A DNA stretch of 64,000 nt, from positions 1 through 64,000 of the forward strand of contig JAPEVC010000192.1 in NCBI GenBank assembly GCA_027946555.1, given 5' to 3'. Position numbers and translations under genes: made by a program. This DNA comes from Gnomoniopsis sp. IMI 355080. Its lineage: Eukaryota; Ascomycota; Sordariomycetes; Diaporthales; Gnomoniaceae. The notes under the pieces are model-generated. The model was not told the DNA's origin, searched no databases, and worked only from the letters and a program-made list of their open reading frames with translations. Positions 34,313 to 44,573 of the stretch are shown here, piece by piece. Position 1 is the first letter of the stretch. Every line of letters begins with the position of its first letter.

Positions 34313-37300
34313 CACGAATCGTCACATCCAAGGAACGCCTCTCCTCCAGTCACACCGAACCGATACAACAGATAAGCTAGTGCAACTTTCCTGCCACTCG
34401 GCAAGCAATCTCTCTCGAGATGGGTGTATGGCACGTGGATTTGGTGGTCTTTTGCCACTAATCGACCTGTGGAGCACCGAATTGGATCATCTACGGCAGC
34501 GTGTGAGTGAGCACGGTATTCGCACAATGGTTTTGTTCATTGTGTGTATGAGTTCATTTCGGGAACAGTCAAATACAAGGCGAACAAAATCTGGACAGAA
34601 ATCTTGTTCCGTTCGTATGTAAACCTACCTGCAGCTCTGGGGTCTGCGGTAAAGTATTCTCGTATAATTCTGTTTGGGTGCTGAAGCATATTCTCAAAGC
34701 ATCAGCCAGGTGATGACACCCATTACTACAAAGGATTCTTGTTTCTCTTCACATGTGCATCACAAGTATGTCTATCTGTCTGTCCATTCTCGCTGGGGAA
34801 AACTATCTTCGGTCCGCGCTCCCGCCTGCATCCGGACAATTTGGCTGTGGAACGCCACAAAACATACATCTATCCCGCCAAGGGCGAGTGTCTGATTGGC
34901 TATTTAAACAACGAGCCTCACGCCAAACTATCTACATATGCCTCTATGCACGCTGTCGGGATCTGACAGTGTTTCCCACAAGGGGTGGGGAGCAGAAGTT
35001 ACACCTGCAATGTCTTGGCGGGCCTCTCAGAAAGCATACTGCCCTGACTGCCTCAAGTTTCCTTTTGGTCAAGAAGAAAACATTTGGCTACTGTTTCAAG
35101 TAAGGTACCCGGTGGTCTGCATGGAGGACAATGGCCGTCTAGCAAAATCCAAGTCGCAGATTGTTGAGGTGATCGAACCACGCACCCTCGTCAGAGTCAG
35201 ATTCATACGTGACGCGCATATACTTTGTTGATGTGTGACTGTGGACAAGGCTGGATTTGTCACATTGACCCTGGAGGTTGTGAGGTGGACTACATAGAAT
35301 TAGCCGCTGGAGTAGTTCGTCCCTTATTATAGGTATTCGCTAGATTAGTAGACCTGTCGAGTCACCGCCCGCAGCTAACTTTGTATAGCGCGTTCTAGAG
35401 ATTGCACAGTACTTTGCCTCTTGCATCATTTATTAGGTACATTAGTATTTCATCTTCAGCGGGCAATGTCGAAAAGGATGTGCTCCCGTCGAGTCGCCAC
35501 GTCGAATCTGCGCGCAATATCACCGACATGCCAGCCCGCCACGCTCAGCGCACGTTTCAGACGAGGCCTCGACATGTGACCTCCTGCAGCACAACATGCC
35601 TCATTTAGATGGCCATTGGCACTGACACTCGTTACCAGCAGGCCGGTAACGTCGACCTAGCACCTAGATAGTGTCATTGTAGCGCTGATCTTCCCCCTTC
35701 ACTCAGTGCAACGGGGATGGCCCTCCTCAATGTCATACCTGCCAGGCTTCCCCCCAAAACAGAGCTCTCTAGCCTCAACTGACAACCTTGCATTAGGTTA
35801 CACAAGACCGGGAAGTCATCTCCTTCTTTGCGATTTACCCCTGAGCTGAACATGAAAGTTCACAGTGCCCAGCCCGCTACGAATGCACGACGCGTCTGTC
35901 CTATCGAGATGAACCAGCGATCCTATGTGGTACGCTGGCCCCGTGCATGGTATGGGAAGCAATGGCAAAGCAACACGACCGGATCTTCGGTATCACACGG
36001 GGGATCAACTCCCGAGGGTCGTCGTGTCAGTCTCTGCTTCCCAAAGGCACAGCAGTGTACTCAGTATAGTGAAATGACCCACCACTCTAGGCTGGTCTGC
36101 TTCTTCTCCAAGATTTAGTTTATAGATCAGCGTCATGGACTCTTTTACCGACCCAGCTATTACCAGGATAATAGTGATCTTTAAGCCGCGGCGCGTACCT
36201 CGCTGGTAGCCCCATCGAGTCGCGATAGGTGCATCACGACCCGGTAAGCATGCTGATCACCCTTTCAGCTTTTTGCACACCCGCGCACACTGTAGCATTG
36301 TTTCCGAGCCGCCTGTTTTGGCACATGTAATTTTCAATCAACCGCATACTTCAACAAGCTTCTCGATGAGTCGTGAGGGCAATGCTGCGAGAGCGCCAAA
36401 CTTCCTAGCCAGCTCACTTCGTTGCCGAACCTGGTCACAAACAAGCAAGATCCCAACTGGGCACCCTCTAACCCCCCACTCACCCCCATCACTGACATTT
36501 TATCACTTCACGGGCCACACGGCGGCCGAACAGGCCGAGTCTGACAATACCACCTGCCCTCATCCCATCCTCATCCCAACGTATGCGTACATCTGTTTCA
36601 AGAAAACATGAAACAAGCCGGCGCCGTTGCGAAAAGGGCCCCACATACGTCTCTCTTTCGCTGTCAACTTCAATTATCTACCTTGGTACTATCTTTTTGA
36701 CAGACCCCCCCTCCCTGACTCGAGCTGGTAACAATAAAGCGACCCACCTGCCACGCATCCCCGGAAGAGACCCTGTTGATCCTTCCTTTCCCCGTTATTT
36801 CTCTAGGTCTGGTTCTTTCTGAACACTGCCCGGCTGCTTGCCGGTGTGCCCGGCTTGTGGGAGGTCAAAAGCCCCGTCGCTCGGGATGATTGGAGCCGTA
36901 GGCAGGATGTTGGGGGCCAAGACTCCAGAGGTCTTGGGTTCCAAAACTTCACATCCGTAACATTTGCTTGTTTTCAGCATCTGTCATCCTGAGCTTCTTC
37001 AGACGACAAGTCTCACGTGTGAACTCTTTTGTTCGCTCTGAAAATAAGAAGGGGTGCTGCCACGTTTAGATTCCGTGATGTCTCATAGAAAATAGAATCG
37101 GAGACGCCGATGTACGAGAGTCCTAGAGCGTTGAGAACCATTGGGACATTTTCGGCTTTGGAAAGCAATTTGAGAGTCGCCGACTATAAGAAGAAGCCTC
37201 TACAGACGAACAGCATGCATTTTGTCCGCCCGTAATCTTCCTTGGATACCAGGGTGGTACAGTACAAAGGTAGCCTCTTGGGTGCGGCATTCGAGTAATA

Positions 37301-37619
37301 TCCTACCTGCTTTTGATAGAACTGAAAGCGAGTCAGAGGCGCCGGTGGTGAAGAGACACAGCGGTAGACCATCCAATGTCATGAAATCGTGAATTAAGTA
37401 AGACTCTTCAAGAAGTAGAACGATGAACCCGTGGTATAAACCAGCCCTCCCAGCCTGTAACCCACGCACGCACGCAGCCACACAGGTATCACCCGCCAAC
37501 CACCCTGCCCTAAACACCAACCCGAACATATCTGTGATTTTTTATGCCAAACAATGAGATGCAACCACAAGTGGTTAGTTTTCGCGAAAGAAGAACGAAC
37601 TCCCAGCATGCAGAGCCCT
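34313..37619. other. Gene-poor region of about 3.3 kb
   Basis: Only short, unconvincing open frames on both strands. The frame at 34380-34622 could be a further exon of the small secreted candidate. The last few hundred bases are the 3' flank of STU1. Confidence 0.4.
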
Positions 37620-40600
37620 CTAAGCCCTTGCTGCACCATTCGTAGCCTCTTGCTCGCGCTGCCTCTTGACAATGTAGTACGTGATCAGGCTCTTCGGATC
37701 ATCTTTGACTCCCTTCATAACCTCCCAGAATCTGTCGTCTCCCGCCCGCGCATGCAGCGCTACGCACAGCTGCACAGCATCCATCCTGACTCCGGACTCG
37801 CTACTTTCCAGGCAACGTGTGCACAGCGCAGCCATGTCACTCAGCTCGGTATCGGTAGGGTTGAAGTCCTGCTTCATATCAACCATTTCCTTCAACACGT
37901 GCAGACCCATAGTCAAAGAACGACAGCCAGCGGCATCGCGCGCATCCTCGCCCGCCATGCGCCTCGTCAGCACCGTGGCGATCTCCTGTGCATCGCCAAG
38001 TGCCACCAACTCATCCGCCAGCAGTTCGAGTCCGCTTACAATATGCGTGCGTGCGTCGTACGCCGCGCGCGCAGCCATGAGCGACTCGAGTGCCTTGGAG
38101 ATGTGGGGCTGGAAGCTGGCACGATACTTCTTGAGCAGCAATTTAATAGTCGCTAGAATCTGCGCCTTAACGTCCTGAACTTTCTCAGGTGCAATGTTGG
38201 ACTGTGGATCCTCGAGGTACTCAAATAGGCCAAGGAGCAAGGCATCGAACTTTTCATCGACAAGAGGCGCCTTGACATCGCGCATGATGCTCTGGAATCG
38301 GCGGAAGCCGTGGACGTCGAGGCTCTTGGCTTTGATCTTATTCAGGGCGCTGTCGACAAGCCGTGCTTGCTGCTTCGCTTTCTCTGGCGGGACATCGTCA
38401 TCACCTGCAACGAATACAGCATCACCATTTGGCCTTGTTACCAAGTTGGCAGCATCTTCATTGACGGGCTTCTCTTCTAGAACCGTCGTTGCCGTAGGCC
38501 GTGAAGGTGATTCCTCTGCCGTGAGAGGGTCTTCATAGACTTTCAGTGTTTGAGATGATGTATCCATGGAGCTGGCATCCTGGCTTTGCTCAGGCGTAAG
38601 ATCGGCAGCTTCTAGGGTAGCATCTGCTGGGACAGCATCTACTGGAGGAGTAATCTCTTTCTGCTCAACTGCAGGCTCAGACAGCTCCGGTGGTGGGAGT
38701 AAAGGTGACTGGATGACCGGTGTTGACGACTCTGCCACATCCATGATGTTCGGCATTACCATCGACATGCTCTCAAGCTTTGGGCTAGATTTTGGACTGC
38801 TGCCGAGTAAAGGCCCAGGTTGTAACCTCGATCTCATCGGACTATGCGGACTGCCAGGAGCGGGTGAAGATCTCGGACTGCCAAATCTCGTAGGGGTGGG
38901 AATGCTCGACTCGCTCGTGGTTGGGTGATGACCCGGCCTCGCTCTTGGCAACACGCTCCGCTTTGGAGACCCTATCATGCTTTTTGGGGTTACTGCCTTC
39001 CTAACTTGTGGTGGACTCGCAAGTCCCGGTTCTGTACCACTCCGGACATCGTATGGGCCAGCTGTCTTGGGGCGAGGAGGAATATTCGGGGCGGTCCTAG
39101 TCCTTGGTCTCACGGGCGCACCTGATAGGCCACCAATCTTGGGCCGTGAAGCAGTAGACGGTGCTGCTGTCGGAGCCGGGGCATTAGAAGCACCCGATAT
39201 TGTCCTGATATTCCGAGGCGGTGAGAATTCCATAGCTGAGCCCGGTCTTGGACGTGATGCTTCCATAGCTGAGCCTGGTCTAGATATTGCAGCTCGCTGC
39301 GCTTTTATGGTGTCTCTTATGGATGGCTTGGTTCCCATGGTGCTACGTGAGAATCCCATGCCAGGACGAGCTACGCCTGTTGCTTCTGTCCTTCTTGGTG
39401 TGTTTGGGTTGTTGGGATCCTTTTCAAGTAGCTTTTGAGCTGTCGGTTCCAAGGTGTCCATGAGCCTGAGAATTGAATTAGTGACAAGCGCCTTCAATTG
39501 CGCACCAACTTTCAACGATCACTTACGCATCAGCTCTTGCTGGCCAAAAACCGTGAAATACCCAGAATGTGCCCCGCATCTTCTCCCTCACGCCGGGATT
39601 GGCATCCGTCAGCCCCTTCTTGATGGCCTGTTCTATCAGGTCCAGCCCTCCGATATGCTCTATGTGGTGCTTGTTCTTGCCTTCTTTTTGAAGCATCGTC
39701 TTCAGCCATTGAGTCGCATACAGTCTTGGCTGCACATTCTTGTCCCTGCTTGCCGCCGCAACGTGTTCCATAAGCCTCTTCGTAAAGGTCACCCTTGCCA
39801 TGATCGCGTCCACGCAGACATTGGCAGACTGAGAGGCGATCTTCTTTGTCGAGCCGGCCAGCTGAAGGAATGTTTGCATCAGAAGTTCGACCATTGGATC
39901 CATGCCTGGACCGTAGGCAAAAGCGATATCTTGGACCAAGCTGCACCCCTCTTTCGACAAGCTTGTTCTCAGTGACTTAACGGCCTTGATGATACCGTCA
40001 AGAAGCCCTCTAAGCCCGACTAAGAACTGGTCGTAAAAGTCCGTAGCGTTGCCAGCCAGTAGTCTCCGAAGCTTGTTTATACTCTGCTCCCTTAGCTTCC
40101 AATTGTGTTCGGACTCATTACCCTCAAAGTAACCGTGCATCGTCCTGAACATTTCGTCCAGCTCGCGCGTTGTGTTCACGTACGAGGGTTCGGTAGTCTC
40201 TGTTCGGGTGTCGGGCATGGGCGTTATCGGCCGTTCGGTAGACGTGGTCGATACACTTGCGGCGAGGTTGGGACGTATCGGTAGTGGTGTTGGCTCCGGT
40301 GTGTCTACTTCTGGAGCAGGTGTTGTAGCCCTCGGTATCAACTCCTTGAGTATGGCCGACTCAATAGCAGGTCGGACCCCGAACTCCTTCAATTTCTTTT
40401 TGACGTCGGCTTTTGCCGTGCCGGGGGCGTCCCGAAAAAGCTCGATGACGGTAGTTTTGGCGGCATCGCGAACACCTGGGTCGCTGTTTTCCAGTAACCT
40501 CATCAGTGAGGGGACGTATGTCTTGAAAGGCAGCCCGGCTTCCTGGTGGGCGAGGAGAAGCCATTGCAAGCTTGCCTCCTTCGCCTTGGCTTTGACGTTT

Positions 40601-41025
40601 TTTCCCTCCATGATCTCCTTGACTGCTTTTTCGACGTCTTCCCTGGGCCCCTCGACCTTACACATGGTGACCAAGGACTGCACCGCAAGCAGCCTGAATT
40701 TGTCCTTCTGATCGCCCATCTTGTCGGTAAACAGCTTCACGGTCGCGGCCTTCTCCTGATTAATATATCGAGGCTCCTGGCGTGAGAGGCGTGTCAAAAG
40801 GTGATTGAGCGAGGTGAGACCAGCGTTGACGAGACTGGCATGCTGATTTCGAGCGGCCTTTCGCAAGGCTTCGAAGAGCGGTACGACGCATTCATCTGGG
40901 ACATTGTGGTGTTTGATACCAGTTTTAACGGCGGTGACCTGAGTCACCTTGAGGTCAATGGCGGCATCGGATGCGAGGAGCTTCTGCAGGGCTTCGACCT
41001 GCTCGTCGGTGATTCTCTCGGCCAT
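37620..41025 (-). CDS. STU1: CLASP-family microtubule-binding protein Stu1
   Basis: Exons 41025-39527 and 39465-37620 give 1114 residues. CLASPs rescue and stabilise microtubules; in fungi Stu1 works on the spindle and at kinetochores. The first ~250 residues form a TOG-like HEAT array (VVPLFEALRKAARNQHASL, FRLLAVQSLVTM). The CLASP N-terminal domain follows (~290-500: NTTRELDEMFRTMHGYFEG, WKLREQSINKLRRLL, ANVCVDAIMARV). Next is a Ser/Pro/Arg-rich, basic linker (~510-760) that would contact the lattice and contains SSIP near residue 686, matching the SxIP signal for EB1. The C-terminal HEAT-like region starts with FRRFQSIMRDVKAP. The intron (gtaagt..tctcag, 61 bases) lies at the edge of the CLASP domain and keeps phase. 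Divergent from the PBSP gene. Confidence 0.9.
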
Positions 41026-41993
41026 GTTGTCTTGTCCACGCGACGGAGGACCGCGCGACTTGGCGGATGTAGGTGGCTGTCCTTATCGGACGTTGAACGG
41101 TGGAGTGTCCTGGGATGGACCAGCGGGAGTCTTGTTCTGTGTGTGCGCAATAGCTTTCCCAACATATATGGACGCGTACACCGTGATCGCGTATTGAAGA
41201 GGCGAAAGTTCAGCTCGGCAACTGGACGTTGCGACGTTGGAAGATTGGCGTGGTTTGTTGGAGTGAGTGCCAATTTTCTTGACCCGGTCCAAGAAACGCG
41301 CTCGGACGAAGCGGGGGAAGACTGACTTGTTGGGGAGCTGGGGGTGTTTTCAATGTAGCAGCAAAAGAGATGATGAATAGCTGTTGAGATTGGCGATCAT
41401 CACTCGCTTCAACAGTCCGGATATTCTGTCTTATGAAAATAGGCCGCATCTGCGGACATGTCGGCAAGACAACAAAACCACAGTACATTAGCAAGCTTCT
41501 GGTTGCTGGGGCACGCAGTCTTCCTAGCGTCCGTGGAGTGCAGGGGTCTTCAAGCAGGCACGGGTGGAGTTCAGCCCCACCACTTTAAAGTTACCTACTT
41601 GTACGAACAAGGTACAGTACCTGTACTTCTTCCGTACATACTTCTATGCGCTTGAAACTTACTTGAATTGAACAGAACCACTTGTCGTGCCATCCTATCT
41701 ACATCCACTTATAGTAGTGTTACAGTTTATTGAACTGGTCCGAGGTCTATTTCTAGCAGTGCAGGCGGTAGCTGGGCATAAAGCAAACATTCAATTTGCT
41801 GCTGGAAGAGTCCAGGCTGCCATGCCAGAGTGGATTCAATGACAGGTCAATATTGCGCATCTACCCTCTCACTTTGGACTTGAAATTCCCAATTGCTTTT
41901 CTTGCACGAGCTCCGAGGCCACTGAAATCACGTCTTGGGCCCCATCTTACAGCTCCTTGCCTCCCTGGTTCACAGTAAGACATCCAAACAAAC
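41026..41993. promoter_or_regulatory. Divergent promoter region of STU1 and the PBSP gene
   Basis: 968 bases between two start codons. No gene and no recognisable factor site. GGTACAGTACCTGTAC near 41609-41624 is a small inverted repeat. Confidence 0.4.
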
Positions 41994-43033
41994 ATGACCC
42001 GTCAGCCCCGTCTGCCACACACCACAGCCGTAACAGACCCGGCCTCTCTTTTCACCCCTCCTACCTCGGACTCACAGACCATGTCCTCATCGACATCAGC
42101 CGGTCCGGCTCCCACTCCTCTCCCTGGTTGGGCCACACAGGAACAAGCACACGCGCCTCCACAACAACACCATGACGAAACAGCACCCAGCTTCAAACGC
42201 CCCAAGCTACGCCTTCACCTCCAAGATCTCGGCCACCCTGGAGCCACTCGTTTCCTACATGCCGTCGATGCCCCCGCCGTCTTCGCAAAGAGCGTGCAGA
42301 CCGTGCAGCGCATTTTGTACCAGGAACCTTGTGCCAGTATCCCGGCCACGCGATCCGTGACTTTGTACTTGGAGGATATGGATGGTGTCGCATACACCAA
42401 GGGCTCAGATCTTGACAACGATCACAAGGAAATTCGTAAGTCTTGGTAAAGGTCTATTTCTTGTTGGAAGACGGTGTAGATAGCTGTTCGGACTGAAGAA
42501 GGGGGATCGCCTGGGGGGTCAGAGCGAGGAAGCATGGAATGTCCACAACCACAACCACACTATTGCAACCTTTCAAACTGCCCATAACTGATATCGAGAC
42601 AGATTTTTCCCTCAAATACATCAACGGCATCAAGAGAGCCCCAGAAGGAGCCATAGGCGACGCCACAGGTGCCTATGAGATCCAAGGCGTGCTAGTCCAT
42701 GAGCTGGTGCACTGCTATCAACACAACGGCCGTGGCACATGCCCTGGCGGTCTCATTGAAGGTATCGCTGATTTCGTCCGTCTCAAGGCCAGACTCGGAG
42801 CCCCACACTGGAAACGCAACGACATTCCTCAGAAGTGGGACCAGGGCTATGAGAAAACAGCTTATTTCCTAGACTGGCTGGAGAACACGTACGGTGAGGG
42901 TACAGTCCGAGGGATCAATGAGAAGTTGCGGTCGGAAAAGTATGTGGAGTCTGAATTCTGGCACAGCCTGTTCAAAAACGACGTCCATAAGCTTTGGCAC
43001 AATTACGTCGACACTCTAAAAGGGGAGGCGTAG
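41994..43033 (+). CDS. PBSP (basic secretory protein) domain metallopeptidase-like protein
   Basis: Exons 41994-42435 and 42603-43033 give 290 residues. The PBSP family was named from plant basic secretory proteins and has a zinc-peptidase-like HExxH helix. Here the motif is HELVHCYQHNGRGTCPGG, followed by LIEGIADFVRL, whose Glu/Asp could complete zinc binding. Other family blocks: RLHLQDLGHPGATRF, ITLYLEDMDG-like VTLYLEDMDGVAYT, HFSLKYINGI across the splice junction, WDQGYEKTAYFLDWLE and GEGTVRGINEKLR. The junction codon (c + at) restores the His of HFSLKYI. There is no signal peptide, only ~65 N-terminal Pro/Ser/Gln-rich residues, so unlike plant members it is probably intracellular; a second ATG (42081) could also start it. 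Peptidase activity has rarely been tested in this family and is inference. Confidence 0.85.
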
Positions 43034-43385
43034 TACCACCATTAGATCTGATAACCACTGGCACAAAATTGAAACAAAAGCAGCATGGCTTCTCAATATG
43101 CACAATAAACAGAGGCCTTGAGTAGACGATAAACGAGCGGCGTATTGGAAATTCGGTGGTGCCTGCATATAGACACACCATGAAAACAAGCCGCAAAAAA
43201 ATCATGATCGCACCGACTTCCCAATGTAATATCCATAAGACGTGTCTACTTGTACGCGACAGACGCTTTCCTTGACGCCAAGATCAGAATGTCCACGCAG
43301 TCCTGTCATTCCAGCCATAACTCCAAACAAACCCTATCCATCATGGAAAAGAAAACCACTGTCAAAGCAAGCAGCCGCCGAGCAT
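43034..43385. other. Intergenic region between convergent genes
   Basis: 352 bases of 3' flank for the PBSP gene and the membrane-anchored acidic protein; nothing else is seen. Confidence 0.5.
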
Positions 43386-44573
43386 TTACGCGCGGGCTGC
43401 ATTCTGCATACCATCGTCGCTCTCACTAACAACACTGCCGACCTCGGTCCAGCTGTGTGCAGGAGTAGCGATGCCATCCTCATCTACACTCATCACATCG
43501 AACTTGGAAGAGCCACTCTGCGAGGCAGCTTCGTTGGTGACGTCGACACCGGAGCCAGCCACGGAAGCAGAATCGGTGGGCGTCATCTGCCCTTCGCTAA
43601 TCAACTCGCCGTCAGACATCTCACTAAGCGGTGCGTTGGGCGTCACAGGCAGTGGCGAGTAGAATGAGCCGACGCCTGATTGTTGCTGTTGGGCCCAGGC
43701 CTGGATCGAGGCATAGGCGTCGTTGATTTCTTGGGAACGGGCCTGGCCTGCGGTCATGTACTCGTCGTCCGCCGCTTCGGACAAGGTCTCGCCCTGCGAG
43801 ACAGATTTGGTCTGGGAGAATTCCTCCTGGGCGGGGCTCACGTCGAGGGGTATCAATTCAGGCACAGGCTTGGAAGAGTCGGGGGACATGGTGCCAGACA
43901 GTGGCGATGCGAGGGAGGCAGGTATCGTCTGTGGGGTGGCGTTATAAATATCCTGAGACATGGACATGATCTCATCTTTCTCGGGGGCAAGCTGACTCTC
44001 CGTCATCTCATCGTAGTCGATACCATTCTCGTCAGCGAACGGGTTGGCATACAGGGAGGCATTGAGGCCGCGGACGCCCTCGGAGGCTCCACGACGGCGC
44101 ACGAGACCCTCTTCGTTGTTCCACACGTCGGCCCCGGTGTTGAAGACGTAGGTCCCCTTCTCATCGGCAGTCTTGTCCTCCTCCAGCATTTCGTCAAAGG
44201 TAGTTGCTGACCTGGAAAGGCTCTTGCGCTTCTCGTTCTCGGCGGTGTGCTTCTCCAGCTCCTGGGACAGCTTCAAGGCGTTCCAGTACAGCAGCTCCTC
44301 CCGCTGTCTGCGTCGCGTTTCGTCGTCGGCATCAACGTCCCCAGACTGCAGGAAACCCTCGGCGTCTTCGGGTCGGTTAAACAAAGGCTGTCCATTGGAG
44401 TCCTCGGGTAGTACGCCATCACCCAAAGAATGGAGAGCGATTGCGATGCGGCGTCGGAGGTCGTTGGCCATGCGTTGGAGTTCGGGTGATTCGTAGATTG
44501 CGATGGCGGCGGCGACTGCCACCGAAGCAACGATCACGCCAGCTGAAATAGCGGCGTTGTTAATAGGAGGCAT
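43386..44573 (-). CDS. Unrecognised membrane-anchored acidic protein
   Basis: One exon, 395 residues from the ATG at 44573. I do not recognise it, although it has the look of a conserved fungal protein. A single hydrophobic helix sits at the very N-terminus (about residues 8-28, AISAGVIVASVAVAAAIAIY) and is followed by a basic amphipathic stretch (RMANDLRRRIAIALHSLG). This suggests a signal-anchored protein with a large cytosolic tail, for example of the ER or outer mitochondrial membrane. The tail has a charged coiled segment (ETRRRQREELLYWNALKLSQ), then a long acidic Ser/Thr/Glu-rich region ending in repeated short acidic motifs, probably disordered. The frame is open 480 bases upstream of this ATG, but that part is Cys/His/Pro-rich, unlike coding sequence here. 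Convergent with the PBSP gene at 352 bases. Confidence 0.7.
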   Translation of the reverse strand: MPPINNAAISAGVIVASVAVAAAIAIYESPELQRMANDLRRRIAIALHSLGDGVLPEDSNGQPLFNRPEDAEGFLQSGDVDADDETRRRQREELLYWNALKLSQELEKHTAENEKRKSLSRSATTFDEMLEEDKTADEKGTYVFNTGADVWNNEEGLVRRRGASEGVRGLNASLYANPFADENGIDYDEMTESQLAPEKDEIMSMSQDIYNATPQTIPASLASPLSGTMSPDSSKPVPELIPLDVSPAQEEFSQTKSVSQGETLSEAADDEYMTAGQARSQEINDAYASIQAWAQQQQSGVGSFYSPLPVTPNAPLSEMSDGELISEGQMTPTDSASVAGSGVDVTNEAASQSGSSKFDVMSVDEDGIATPAHSWTEVGSVVSESDDGMQNAARA

